Positions 43,955 through 60,569 of a DNA stretch of 64,000 bases are shown one piece after another (positions within the stretch are counted from its first letter, which is position 1; each line of letters starts with the position of its first letter). The DNA lies in the NCBI GenBank assembly GCA_030522415.1, contig CM060115.1, forward strand, positions 14,023,815 through 14,087,814. Direction: 5' to 3'. The position numbers and the translations under genes were made by a program. The stretch comes from Channallabes apus. Lineage: Eukaryota > Chordata > Actinopteri > Siluriformes > Clariidae. The notes under the pieces are model-generated. The model saw only the letters and a list, made by a program, of their open reading frames with translations, made no database searches and was not told the DNA's origin.

Positions 43955-46900
43955 ATGGCTCAGGAGACGAATCAGACACAAGTGCCGATGCTCTGCACGA
44001 CGGGGTGCGGTTTCTACGGAAACCCCCGGACCAGCGGCATGTGCTCGGTCTGCTATAAAGAGCACCTGCAGAGGCAGCAAGCGGGTGGGCGGAGCAGTCC
44101 ATCAGGTGAGGGTGAAATAAATACATAAAATTACACACACACACACTTTGTGTTAAATAACTGATTTAATTGTGGTAGTTTTTATTGTTTTTGACAAGAT
44201 TTAGCATTAATGTTCTCTACTTACACCATGTACAGCACGTTAACTTCAACAACCGCGCTGTACGCCATCTTTTCATTACCTGGGTTTCCAGGTCACAAAA
44301 ACAATTCTAAAAACATTTTATCCAATCAGGTAATTAATCGAGCTTGTGTTGTGATGTTCATGTCTGCTTTTTGTCGTTCTTTTTATTTTTAAATCCACCT
44401 GCAGCCGCCAGCTCTCCTTCAGGGTCTACAGGAACCCCTGCTGTAACCGTGGAGACGGACCCTAACTCGGATGACGTCTCAGAAACCGTGGCTCCTTCCG
44501 AGGAGACGAGGTAGAAAAACGACTTCTTATAAATGTTTAAAACTTTACACACACACACACAGACACACATCTTTACTTTGCTTCTGTTTGGTTTAACACC
44601 CCTATGAGGATGGGGCGATATAAATAAAATTATGTGATATTTTAAAGACATTTTTACAGAAGATATGGATGAAGATGTTTAGGTTTGGTTAAAAAACAGA
44701 AATTATGTCTATGACACATCTGGATATATTTGTATAATCAAATAGCACTAATCAGTTCTAATAATGTTTTTAGAATTGTACAGTTAATAAGAATTGTACA
44801 ATTGACTATCATTTCTAAATGTGTTAAAGAAAGATATCACGTTACTCAGGAAAGTGTATTATGACATAATTTATCGCAATATCGATATTAACTCATCTTA
44901 CACTGCATATCCTCATAAAAGTCTTCATTCCACAACTACCTGTTTATTTATTTTTGTAGGTTTAAAAGATGGAGCTCGAAATTAGCTCATGCTTGTCCCT
45001 AGTGGCAGTAATGTGTAATAGCAGATAAACTGATTCGGCTGATTTACGTGGAGCTTAACAAAATCATTTTACAGCTTACATACGTCCATCATATCAGCTT
45101 GACCAAGAGATTAATTATAGGAAATAGATAAAGCGGTAACGAGTTCAACGATCACTAGCGTAATGTCACATTTACAAAACCAGCAGCGGAAAAGACGGAG
45201 AAAGTAATGAATTTTCACACCATCGCAGGACTTCTAACACGTGATCATAACCTTTTAAAAATTATATTTATTTAAAGTGTGTTACTATAACTTGTCCTGA
45301 GGTAATAATGTAAATGTGGGCGGTTTTTTTGATAAAAAAAATATATATATTTTTATTCCAGCTCCTCCAGTCCAGTCACTCAGCAGATGACGGCCATGAG
45401 CATCTCACAGGATGCCGCAGCAGCCACCGACTCGGACCAACCCGATGCCGAGGAGGAAGACGAAGACGAAGGATCGTCCAAAAGCACAGGCCGGTGTTCT
45501 TAAAAATAAATAAATAAATAAATAAAAAATGTTCTGTTATATTTAAGGAACAGCACACAGAGATGAAGGAGAAAGTAGCACGATTCACTTGTATTTAATT
45601 ATTTGGTTTATTTTATGAATTTTGTGTCTCAGGTCCGTCCACAGAGGCAGCGCAGGGCTCGTCAGACGGAGAGCAGACCCCCGACAAGAGCAAGAAGAAG
45701 AAACGATGCTTCACCTGCAGAAAAAAAGTTGGACTCACAGGTTAGTTAGAAAGGAAAATTATGGACGCTCGGGAATAAATGTGGAATTTTTTTAACATTT
45801 TTTTTTCTTTTTTTTAAACGTTAAGAAAAAAAAAAGTAATTGACGTGGGGAAATTTTTCCTCTGTCTGTAAGGAGAGGTTTAACATTTACAGTGGGTACG
45901 GAAAGTATTCAGACCCCCTTGAATTTTTTCACTCTTTGTTATATTGCAACCATTTGCTAAAATCATTTAAGTTCATTTTTATTTCTTCATTAATGTACAC
46001 ACAGCACCCCATATTGACAGAAAAACACAATTGTTGATATTTTTGCAGATTTATTAAAAAAGAAAAACTGAAAAATCACATGGGACCAAGTATTCAGCCC
46101 CTTTGCTCAGTATTTAGTAGAAGCACCCTTTTGATCTAAAGAAGTTTTTCACACATGGGTTTGGGGATCCTCTGCCGTTACTGCTTGCGGATCCTCTCCA
46201 GTTCTGTCAGGTTGGACGGTAAACGTTGGTGGACAGCCATTTTTAAGTCTCTACAGAGATGCTCAATTGGGTTTAAGTCAGGGCTCCGGCTGGGCCATTC
46301 AAGAACAGTCACAGAGTTGTTGTGAAGCCACTGTGTGCTTAGGGTCATTGTCTTGTTGGTAGGTAAACCTTCGGCCCAGTCTGAGGTTCTGAGCCCTTTG
46401 GAGAAGGTTTTTCGTCCAGAGTATCCCTGTACTTGGCCGCATTACTTTTTCCCTTAATTGCAACCAGTCGTCTTGACCCTGCAGCTGAAAAACACCCCCA
46501 CAGCATGATGCTGCCACCCCCATGCTTCACTGTTGGGACTGTATTGGACAGGTGTTGAGCAGTGCCTGGTTTTCTTCACACATACCACTTAGAATTAAGG
46601 CCAAAAAGTTCTATATTGGTCTCATCAGACCAGAGAATCTTATTTCTCACCATCTTGGAGCCCTTCATGTGTTTTTGTAATGGATTCCCAGCTCTAGTGA
46701 GGGTTCTGGTCGACCCAAAGGTCTTCCATTTAAGCATTATGGAGTCCACTGTGCTCTTAGGAACCTTAAGTGCAGCAGAGATTTTTTTTTGTAACCTTGG
46801 CCAGATCTGTGCCTTGCCCCAATTCTGTCTCTGAGCTCTTCAGGCAGTTTCTTTGACCTCATGACTCAAGGTCTTATATAGACAGTTGTGTGTGTCTTTC

Positions 46901-47138
46901 CTAATCAAGTCCAGTATATCAGTATAATCAAACACAGCTGAACTCGAAGGTGTAGAAGCATCTCAAGGATGATCAGAAGAAATGTGTCAGTGCTTTGTAA
47001 CAGCTTTACGGAGTCTCCAGGATGCCTCATGGTCCTCTGTAACCACATCAGATCAGGAACCAAATAAACTGTTTGTGAATGTTAACGTTAAACATAACTA
47101 CAAAAATAATTCAGTAAAATATAAAACCATAATCTAAG

Positions 47139-47170
<32 letters not shown>

Positions 47171-47578
47171 GCCTTGTTCCAATTTGTCTCTTACCCTTTT
47201 GGTGTCGTCTTCTCTCTCTCTCTCTCTCTAACTCCATCTGTCTCTCTGCCTTCTTTCTGTCGCTCTCTGCTTTTCTCTTCCTGTCTCTCATTGACTTTCT
47301 CACCTCTTGCCCTCCTTCTCTCTTCCTTTGTCTGTCTCTCGATTTCTCTGCCTCATTCCATCGCTCTCTGCTTTTTGTCCTCCTATGTCTCTCGTCGACT
47401 TTGTCTCTCACCCCTCTCTCCGTCTCTAGGCTTCGACTGTCGATGCGGTAACCTGTTCTGCGCCGTCCACCGCTACTCGGACAAACACGACTGTCCGTAC
47501 GACTACAGAGGAGCGGCGGCGGCTCAGATCCGCAAAGAGAACCCCATCGTCGTGGCAGAGAAGATCCAGAAGTTATGA
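43955..47578 (+). CDS. zfand5: A20/AN1 zinc-finger protein (ZFAND5-type)
   Basis: This protein binds ubiquitin through its A20 finger and activates the proteasome; in mammals it acts in muscle atrophy and NF-kB control. The exons are 43955-44105, 44405-44510, 45362-45489, 45633-45740 and 47430-47578 (TGA), 213 residues, the same length as mammalian ZFAND5. The A20 finger has C14, C18, C30 and C33 ([21 protein letters not shown]). The linker is acidic and Ser-rich with [12 protein letters not shown], a ZFAND5 signature that separates it from ZFAND6. The AN1 finger spans about 154-190 ([20 protein letters not shown], then HRYSDKHDC). The C-terminus is [13 protein letters not shown]. The third intron has a GC donor (ACAG|GCCGGT), because no GT donor gives the right phase. 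A Tc1-like copy sits in the last intron. Confidence 0.92.
45888..46985 (-). mobile_element. Tc1-like transposon, defective, in the last zfand5 intron
   Basis: The left end TACAGTGGGTACGGAAAGTA is followed by TTCAGACCCCCTTGAA, a known fish Tc1 terminal repeat. The minus strand at 46530-46299 encodes transposase pieces in two frames ([18 protein letters not shown], then [16 protein letters not shown]), so there is at least one frameshift between the WGCFS and DNDPKHT motifs. The right end decays after TCTCAAGGATGATCAGA (about 46975) and I see no second terminal repeat. Confidence 0.8.
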
Positions 47579-47745
47579 AGACTTGACTTAAAAAGGAAAA
47601 ATCAAAAAAACTAAAATAAGGATTGTGTTCGACCTGCAGGCTTGATCATAGCAAATGGTGACACCGATTTCTGACACGGCTCCGTTTCTCTGTGGTAGGA
47701 AGAAGCAGCGCCGCACACGCCTGCTCGAGAAAATCCACGACTTCC

Positions 47746-47817
<72 letters not shown>

Positions 47818-48550
47818 GACAGAACAGTGTGTGTTTGCGTGCGTATGTGTCTCTGTGTGTATGTGAGGTCGAGAGTCAGGGGTCTTGTGGGCGTGTTTTT
47901 CTTTTTTTTGGGGGCGGGGCGGGTTTGTTTTCTTTTCCTCTGGATTTATCCGTGTGAACTTTTGAGAAAAGTGACGCCGAGGTTTACGAAGTGGCGTTCA
48001 TCCATTATTTTAGTTCTTTTATGATTTTTTTTTTTTGTGTGTGTGTGTTTGTGATCGATTTATCACAGCTTCTCTTTCACTTATTATTATTGATCGAGTG
48101 AGTGACTATTTCTTTTCCTTTTCTCCCCCTCTCTTCCTGTTTTAACGAGCGTGTGAAAGCTTTTTCAGAGGATCTATATTAATATATTGTAGTTAGCTCA
48201 AGTTGTCTGATCGAAACCCTATTTATTATTATTTTAAATATATATATTTTATTTTAGTTTCCGTTTGCGTGAGTTGTGCCGGAGGCGTGTAGACCGAGGA
48301 AAGGAAAAAAAAACAAACAAACTTTGTTGTCATTAATCTTTGGATTATATGACGCGCTTGAGCCGCAGACAAGAGTCTAACCAGACCTCAGCGTGACACG
48401 GATGATCCGAGCACAAAGCGGAAACGATTGTGTTTTTCTTTCTATTTTTTTTTCTTTCTTCTTCTCATTGACCACAAATATTCCTGACCACCAGCAAACG
48501 CCGGACTCATAGAAACACAGCAGTCTGTTATGTGTTTTCTTCAGCTCTGT

Positions 48551-48608
<58 letters not shown>

Positions 48609-50289
48609 GGTGTACTTTAATGATGTCACAAAGGAAGTCGTCACTTCTTCCAGGAAGACAAGATCTTCACGTGAGCGACTGTCTACTAGCAGTGCGACAA
48701 AGCGCGTGACGTCGATCACATCGTGCAGTATCGTGCTTGGGCCCCTCCCCCACCCCCACCCCCACCGAACATCATGATGTGATCATATCGAGCCGTTTAT
48801 ATATTTCTTTGTCATAAGTGTGTGTGTGTACATGTACCACATGGCTACTAATATCCAGTGTGATGAAAGCATGACGAGGTTAGCGCTCAAAGCGTCCATG
48901 TCCAGCTGCTAATCTGCGACTCGTACCGAAGCTGAGGAATGAAGGACGAGTGTGTATCAGGGCAGGGAGGGTTATTACGTAATCAAAAAAAGGAAAGGAA
49001 AAAAAAAAGGGCTGAAGCAAATAGGGCGTGGTCACATGGGGCAGGAAGGGGGAGGAGTTTGGTTGCCGGGTTTCTACAGTATTTCTACGTCTTTTAACGT
49101 CGTCGTATAGTTTCGAGATCCAAAATGCAATGGTTCGTAGGTGTGTCTGTTTCTTTTCTTTAAACTAATCAAAGGCACAACGTGAGAAGGTTCGACTTCA
49201 CACAAAATAATAATAATGTGATTTGATAAACATAAACATGGAAATAATGTGAGCGCATCTCCCTATTTTTACGCATCTCTTTCCTCTACTTTTATTTTTC
49301 GTTTGATTTTTACTTCTAAATTCTCCGTTGGAGCTCCTGACTTTTAGCAGAATCCGAGCTGTCCATCAAACGACGGGGCGGAGTCTCGCATCTTTCTCGC
49401 ATCCTTTAAAAAAATAAAAAGGCACCTGAGCGCGTTTGTACAGACGCGACTTTCGTTATCAGAAGTTTTACAATTTGACTCGATGCCTTTGAAGTTTAAA
49501 AAGCCGTAGACTCCGACTCGTCCCATCGTTACCGTTTAATCTTTTCAGACGTTAAATACTTTTTATAAAGTATAAGGTATATATATTTTATAAAGCATTA
49601 AGGTAACAATATAATATCTTCTTCCATTAATAATGTATGTTATTGAACTTTGACACACCTCTTGTACTGCTTCAAGCTGGAACTGAAACGGCAATCATGT
49701 CACGAATCTTCAGTAAAAAAGCCAAATCATATCGAGTAAAGGAGAAAATCTATATAGTTATTTACAAATAAGACATAAATATGAAGCACTGGGGTTTTAA
49801 ACACACCAGAGTTAAATCACGTTCAGGAGTCACGCGTTTAGTCGACATGTGTGCAGGTAAAGTGTCGCTTTTACACTGAGTCAGGATCTCTAGATCTCGC
49901 AGCATCATGGGAGAAATAAAATGAAATCCAGGACAGAGTTCTGTAAAAGCTCTGATTATTAAAAAGTTTCTCAAACATGTGACCGAGCAGACATGAGTAA
50001 GCTTTTTCTTTTCTTTTTTTCTTTCTTCGTTTAAATGAGAAGAATATAAGGCAGTGCTGCAGCTCTGTCTAGAGGAGAGCGCCCCCTCCAGGCACCAGTG
50101 AAAATGGGAATGAGTCTGAGAGTCTGAGGCCGTGCTTTAGAGTCTGCATAGAAACAGGTCGTAAGGTTTTAACCCCGAGACTTAAAGAGAGAAGACGACT
50201 CGATGCTTCCGTGTTTTGTTCTTCACCCTGAGCTGCTCCTGTAGTGTTTGATTGATCAGTTAGCGTGTTTAGCATCACCTTCAGCTCTG
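47579..50289 (+). other. Long zfand5 3' UTR and downstream region
   Basis: No coding frame is recognised. A CT repeat of about 35 units (47747-47813) starts about 170 bases after the stop. A CA repeat lies at 48552-48600 and an ATATAT stretch at 48235-48250. AATAAA occurs at 49915-49920, among other candidates. ZFAND5 transcripts in other vertebrates have 3' UTRs of this order of size, so part of this stretch is probably UTR. Confidence 0.5.
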
Positions 50290-50474
50290 CTACGAGTCTG
50301 TGATCGGTGCAGACGGCTCAATACGAGCCTCCTCTTTCTTCTCCTGCTGCTGCTGTTGTTGTAGTTGAAGCAGTTCCTCTATGAAAGCCTTGTGTTGCTG
50401 GAGAGGTTCGGTTAGCGTGGTCTCCTCCTCCACCTCGTCCTCCTTCAGCTCGTCACTCTGACTGCTTGTAATGT
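50290..50474 (-). CDS. Probable 3'-terminal coding exon of an unrecognised gene
   Basis: On the minus strand an acceptor (TTACTGTAAAGCACAG|AC) opens a 61-codon frame that ends in TAG at 50292-50290. The encoded tail is strongly acidic, then helical and Gln-rich (SSQSDELKEDEVEEETTL, LQQHKAFIEELLQLQQQQQQ, then EKKEEARIEPSAPITDS). A stop lies just upstream of the acceptor in the same frame and there is no ATG, so it would be a last exon only. I do not recognise the protein and found no upstream exon between here and 53.3 kb. It might instead be a decayed exon or chance. Confidence 0.4.
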
Positions 50475-52980
50475 CTGTGCTTTACAGTAAGAAACCACAT
50501 GGAGTCGGGAGCTCCTCTGCTGCGTACGTTTGAGACGGTTCGTGTTCCACTTTGGCTACTACACGCATTTAAACTTTAAACAAAAGCCGGAGTTGTCTTC
50601 AGGTAACACGAACGCCCTGGAGTTGAGCTGCTGCCGACAGATGAGGGGTTTCCAAAATGCATAAAAAAAAATACTGCCCGGTTTCTTACTTTACTTTGAT
50701 TTAAGAACAGAATTTATTTTTCCTCCATAAAGTCCTGCTTTGTGATTTATTCAGTGAATCATTTCCAGCATTTGCAGAGTTACTGATTTCTCTTCTGTTT
50801 TGTATTATTATAATTATTTTTCTTCGGTAGCTTGTTCATGGCTAGGTCTGCATGATGCTGTGTTTTCTAGCAAATTCTGATTTTCTTTCATAAGCAGGTG
50901 TATTTACATTGAGAGATAAACATACTTTACCTGCACACAGGTCGACTCTTCACATATTTAAACCCCACCGCACGAATTTTCACCTCAGGAACTGAAAATT
51001 TATCAGAAATTTGTATCTTCAGCATACGAACGAACAAACGAGTCGAACCGAACGCCGGCTAACGTCGCGCGTACGTCCAGGAGCCGCTCAAAACCCGTTC
51101 GTGTCAGTGGAAAGGCAAATTTTTCTGCAGATTTTTCAGTCAGCGAAAGTGTCAACCCACGGTACCAACGTCGCCTTCGGCACGTGTTCGATCACACGTT
51201 TGTTTGTTTTTTTGTTTTTGTAAATTGGTAATATTTTGGGGTGGATGGAACGAATCATCTGCATTTACATTATTATTATTATTATTATGGGAAAATTCAT
51301 ATCAGATATCGTATCACTCGGCTGTAACTAAACGTGTGACTTCTGATGGTGAATTTAATAAACTGTACAGAGTCTAGATGATCCACCAGCTCTAATCCGA
51401 ATCCAACTGCATTTCAGTTCCAGGTTCTAACGATAATACAAAATACAGAAATGTTTAAGTGGGGGTGAATACTTATGCACATGTTGTTGTTGTTGTTATT
51501 AGGTGCGTTTCTGCTAATCATCACTGATTTTGTTATAAATCTGTTCACACTTAAACAGAATTATGATTATCAGCCGATAATTTATTTAAAACACGATGTC
51601 ATGCAGCGCTGGTATTCCCACCAATTGTTTAATAAATTAAAAAGTAAAATAATGACTAAACTGAATGTAATTGTTTATTAGTACAGTGATACGATACACT
51701 CGCACCTCCGTTCCTAACAACCTACTCCTGTAACACATCCAGCTGACCTGTGTGTGTGTGTGTGTGGAACATAAAAGTTCTAAAGCGATGTGAGTTTGTT
51801 TGTTTTTTTGGGTGCTCGTATGTCCTGCTTCTTGTTTTTCTTCCCCCACCCCTCCCCGAGTCCTCCGTCTCTCACACCGTCCTCCAGACACACCACCGAC
51901 TTTTATTTCATTTTAGTGTTTTTACAATTTAGGATTTTTTTTTTTCTTTTGATGTGTACGTACAGTATAAACACAATACAATTAAAGTTTATTTTAAAAT
52001 TATTCTCGCTGTCGAGTTTTATTTATATATTTCCTCCCTCAGGGGTGTGTGTGTGTGTGTGTGTTAGTCTCTTCCTGGGGTGTTGGATGGAATTGCAGTG
52101 TTTTTATATTATTAGATTTTAACTTGTTTACATTAAGGTTAAAGCAGTGTGATGTCATCATAACATGTTTCTACATATACTTTTCTAAAACTTGTTATAT
52201 TGAAATATTTCAGAAATTTAACAATAGTAAATTCTTATGGTTTTTGTATTAAACTTGTCAAATTCAAAAAAATATATATGGATAATGATTAATTTAAAAA
52301 CTATATAAAACTGAAAACTAATACAATGAATATTAAAGTTTATTATTATTATTATTATTATTATACTACAGTGTGGCCCAGAATTCTGCCGTCATTAGGC
52401 GTTTCTCCTTATTTTAAATATTTCTAGGATGTAAATATTAAATTTGAGTTTATTTTAGAGACTACATTAAACTTTCATTGAAGTTTTTGTCATTTTTAGT
52501 CATTATCTTCAGGTTTCCTGTGTGTGAAAAAAACATCTGAGGGGGAAAAAAATTCCCAGCTTTTTGTTTATTTTGATTTGTTTAAGCACCAATTGGATTT
52601 CCCCCTAATGTGACATCATAAAAGCAGAGCCCCTCTCCTGGATTGTTCCTCTGGTAGAGGGGCGTGGCTCGAGAGTATGTCATTTACATGAACAGTGAAA
52701 CAACTGAGGTATACATATGCATGAATGACAGCAAATAAACAGGGAAAAAAAGGGAGGTAGAGAATGAGGGGGGGATTATTGAGGTCTGTGTTAAAGGAAT
52801 CATAAAACCTTTGATTCCTCTACATTCTAGTGTAGGAGCTGTTACTATGGAAACGATAATTCGAATTTAGAACTGCTTGGGACCAATCAGGATGCAGAAC
52901 CGAGCGTCGCTCTGGTATAAGTGTGTATCAAGTCGTACACACTCGTGATCACAAGAAACTCGACACATTGCGATATTTGT
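50475..52980. other. Intergenic sequence between zfand5 and ptges2
   Basis: I see no further exon of known type. It contains short GT repeats (51749-51765, 52046-52063), ATT triplets (51271-51288, 52344-52365) and AT-rich unique-looking sequence. Confidence 0.5.
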
Positions 52981-52986
52981 TTGTCT

Positions 52987-52992
52987 TTTATT
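52987..52992 (-). terminator. Candidate polyadenylation signal of ptges2
   Basis: AATAAA on the minus strand lies about 360 bases past the ptges2 stop. It is the first canonical signal I see. Confidence 0.45.
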
Positions 52993-53353
52993 GAGTCACG
53001 CATTTGATAATCAGCAATATTTAGTCAAAGGGGTGCCATTACTTTATCATTCTCACAGTCTAGCGAGTGAAGTCAGTTGAAGAGCTCGAACCTTCAGCCC
53101 GGCTCGAATCTGTTCGTAATATTGCTCTTTATCGCTTCTCCTTATTGACAATCAGATCATAACAGAGAGAGAAAGAAGGAAATGATTAGACGAATCAGAC
53201 ACCGAATCCACAGAAGCAGCGCCCTCTGCTGGCTGTTTGCTGAAATTAGCAAAAAATTTTAACAGTATTTTACACTGAATAAACCCGACAATGTTAGATT
53301 CTGTTAACTGGAACCGTTTCAGAATTGAAGCTGTGTGTGTGTGTGTGTGTCAG

Positions 53354-57247
<3,894 letters not shown>

Positions 57248-57905
57248 CTTGCTCTGACGTCACACTCCTCCACCACCAACAGACCCGCGCGCATGCGCGA
57301 CACACGGACACGACGCTACATCATGATGATGATGATGATGATGATGATTTTTACCGAAAGAGTACATTATGACAGTCAGCACAGAGTTATTTACGGTACC
57401 AAAAAATGTCAAGAATAAAGGAACAAACAAATAAATAAACATGTATACATGAGGAACATTTAACTATGTAGTGCAGTGATGTTTTAAAGGCTTTAGAAAT
57501 ATTAATATAATATTTAAATGTAGTTATTTTTACCATTTACATTTTAAGAATAAAAGATTTGGCTTACAAATAAAAAGGTTTACAATAAAAATATTATTAT
57601 ATATGTTTATCCTAAAACAAGCAATCATAATATCTCTCTTCTATAACTAAGCTAATATTTTATTATTTAAAAGGATAACAATGACAGAAATACACGAGTA
57701 GAGGTCTAACAGGTGTAAATATGAGTTAAATAGTCAACTTTTCCACAATTAACAGATCAAAGTGGATGTAAAGTGATTAAACATCTAAAAAACTGAGAAA
57801 ATTGTAATAAATAAATGGTATGTGTGTGTGTGTGTGTGTGTGTCTGTGTGTGTGGGGGGGGTGATACGCGAAAAAAAAATGTTGGCCACGCCTCCTCCTT
57901 TGCAT
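57248..57905. promoter_or_regulatory. Shared intergenic region between ptges2 and abhd17a (head to head)
   Basis: The two genes point away from each other. The ptges2 side (57248-57310) and the abhd17a side (from about 57880) are CpG-richer, while the middle (about 57400-57800) is AT-rich with TG and ATG microsatellites (57325-57347, 57822-57853). A shared or two-sided promoter is possible but not shown. Confidence 0.4.
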
Positions 57906-58160
57906 GACGTCACTTCCGGATGCGGCACGGCTCGGTGTAGTAGTAGTAGGAGGCGGATGAAATCAGCTCTGAGCTTTTAGCTTCGTTAGCATTGAGGCTA
58001 ATCAATGACAGCTCGGTGTCGCTTTCGCTCATCACCCGCCATCACACACACTCTCACACACACTCGTCTACTGCTCTGACATAACCGCTTTCACCAGGAG
58101 GAAGAGAAGGAAATGTCCCCCGGTTTGTCCCGAAACATCTGAGGCGTCGGCGGTGTTTCA
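57906..58160 (+). promoter_or_regulatory. abhd17a: Candidate promoter and noncoding first exon of abhd17a
   Basis: This G/C-richer region (CACTTCCGGATGCGGCACGG, ETS-like CTTCCGG at 57913) ends with GGCGTCGGCGGTGTTTCAG|GTTAGC, a fair donor at 58160. The coding exon at 60564 starts with six bases of 5' UTR after an acceptor, so an upstream noncoding exon is needed. Confidence 0.45.
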
Positions 58161-58799
58161 GGTTAGCTTTAGCATTAGCTTCTCCGGGAGTTAGCATAGC
58201 CGCTTAGCACTGAGCTGTGAAACAGACTCTCTCTCTCTCTCTCTCTCTCTCTCCTTTATTTAACCTGTTAGATCTTATTTAATTAATGTTACTGTACAGG
58301 GAGAATTAAAAACGGTTTCTTAAAATCTATTTAATCTGTTTTATTTACAGCTAAATTCACAGTAATTTATTAAATCATGTTTATCCTCTAATGTTTATTA
58401 ACGTGTACATTCTCTGTACCTTCTATTTATATTATTTAAGTCTTATATTGACAATATAATAACATATAGTATAGCAATTTTTATTATACTTTTAAAAGTA
58501 GTTTTTTTATATTACACATAATTATTTCTTTTTTAAAATAAAATACAAATTACAATATACTTTAAAATGTTATAAAATGTTCTTTATAATGTTTTAAATA
58601 TTATCACTTTTTAATGTACAACATTTATATTAGAATAACATTAGAAAAGTTTTAGATTTATAATAATTCTTTATTATTATAATTTTTTTATTATTATTAT
58701 TACCCATAATATATTAAATGTATAAATTTTTTAACAAAATGTGCAACATATTTATATTAGTGTAATATTAATCTTTTAGATTTATAACAATTGGTCCTA

Positions 58800-58834
<35 letters not shown>

Positions 58835-59332
58835 TAATTACACATTAAATATTCTAAAATGTATAAATATTTTTTCAACAAAATCTACACCATATTTATA
58901 TTATTGTATCAGTTTGAGATCTTTTATTAATCATTTAGATTTATAATAATAATTTTTATATTTATTATTATAAAATTTTAAATATTATATAAATGTATTC
59001 ATATTTTTTCAACAAAATTTACAATTAATTTACATTAAATATTTTAGAAATCTTTGTGATTCATAATTTCTATATTTATTATTAATAGTAAATATTTTTT
59101 CCATTTCTTTTATATTCAGTTTACGGGCTTAATTTTGAATCATGTAGTTATAATGATTATAATATATTTAATAATAGAATTTATCGGTCTGATGGTGTTG
59201 ATTAATTTCCTATAATGATAACGTGCTTGTTTTAACACGTTATCATTTCCATAGTAACACGGTGAATGCTCCGTTAACAATAAACTGATTGTGTGATCGT
59301 CGATAACTTGACATGTTCGTGTCACTTTTACA

Positions 59333-59350
59333 GAAGGAGTCTCCAGTGTC
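59333..59350 (-). repeat. Dispersed 19-bp motif, copy 4 (minus strand)
   Basis: GACACTGGAGACTCCTTC on the minus strand matches the first 18 bases of the copies at 26, 8377 and 22763. Further along, both this copy and the one at 8377 contain GTTACTA(T/C)GGAAA, so a longer degenerate repeat unit is likely. Confidence 0.5.
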
Positions 59351-60009
59351 AGAGTTACAGTCTTTTTCTTCCTCGTCTTTATCACCTCACTACTTTCCTC
59401 CCTGACGATGCTGTTGTCGCCTCCGTGAACGTTTCTTGCTTTAATCGTATTTTTCGTTGCGGTACTCTCCTGACCTGACGTGACCTTTTCTCGTGTCTAA
59501 CGGCGTCTGTCTCGAGCGCCCTGCTGTACATGTCCATAGGGTTGCGTTTCATTTCCACACTAATTATTCATGACCCTCAGGTAGAGATCGGCTCGGGGTG
59601 GGCGATAATCACACCGAGGTGTAATCATAACCTCGAGGTGTAATGATGCCTCGTTTGCTCAGGAGGAAGTATTAAGTGTGTTATTAAAGTTCTTTAAGTA
59701 GACTATCATTATAATATCTAATGGAATTTAATTACAGGGAGGATGTGGCACAATTGAATTATTAATACAGTGTGTGATTTTCCTGGATCAGTCAGTTGTA
59801 GCTTGGTTGTTGTTGTTATTATTAAGGAATATAATACTTTTGTTTATGTGGTGGTCTTCTGGCTGTTTGAGGTTTATAACGTCAGTGTAATCTAAGTTTA
59901 AACTGACCCTGAGTGAACTCAAGTCCCGACTTTAATCCCGTCTGTGGTCCCTTTCCCAGACCCACTGCTAATCCAATCCTGTTCCCAGCCTCATTACCGT
60001 TTCCCTTCA

Positions 60010-60178
60010 TTTACATTTACATTTGCAGTTTGGCGACGCCCTCATCCAGAGCGACGTAGATCTTATCTCATTGCACATCGGAGAGAGGTGAGGGTTAAGG
60101 GCCCGACAGTGGCGACTGGATGGCGGTGTGGTTTGAACCTGGGACTTTCGGATCAGCACCTTAACCACCCCAGGCCTG
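60010..60178 (-). mobile_element. tRNA-derived SINE, RSg-1-like tail, older copy
   Basis: The minus strand has AGGCCTGGGGTGGTTAAGGT, a B-box region GGTTCAAACCACACC and the tail CGCTCTGGATGAGGGCGTCG, ending in AAATGTAAATG. It is the same family as 20711-20902 but more diverged. Confidence 0.65.
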
Positions 60179-60569
60179 TTCCCCGACCCTGTTTTTCGTC
60201 CCCGGTCGCATTCCTGATCCTCGTTCTCTTGGCCATTCTCAATCCTCTATCCGTTCCCTGTTTACATTTCGTTCCCTGTCCAAGTCTAGGAAGAGACGCA
60301 GCTCTTTTGTCTACGGAGGAGCAACAGTAGCATCTGTAGGAGGCTTTACAGTGATAGTGTTGAATCATCTCTCTGTTACATCATCTCTCTCTCTCTCTCT
60401 CTCTATTTATATATATCTTTCGTTGTGTCTGTCTCTGTGTCTCTCGTTCTATCTGTATTTTCGAATTTCTCATTCTCTCTCTTTATATCTATATTTGTCT
60501 CTCTTTCCCTCTCTCATCTGTCTTTCTATTTATCACTCACTCATCTCTCTCTCTCTCCTGCAGTTGACG

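Larger units (their letters stand above)
58161..60563 (+). other. Probable first intron of abhd17a
   Basis: It is AT-rich from 58250 to 59250 with ATT repeats (58801-58833). It holds dispersed motif copy 4 (59333-59350, minus strand), a SINE at 60009-60178 and a CT-rich tract before the acceptor. No exon is recognised. Confidence 0.5.

Noticed and set aside
47088..47411. Arg/Glu-rich minus-strand frame
   Set aside because: It is the complement of a CT-rich polypyrimidine region before the last zfand5 exon.
51011..51223. 70-codon plus-strand frame at 51 kb
   Set aside because: It has no recognisable motif, no splice context and composition like the surroundings.
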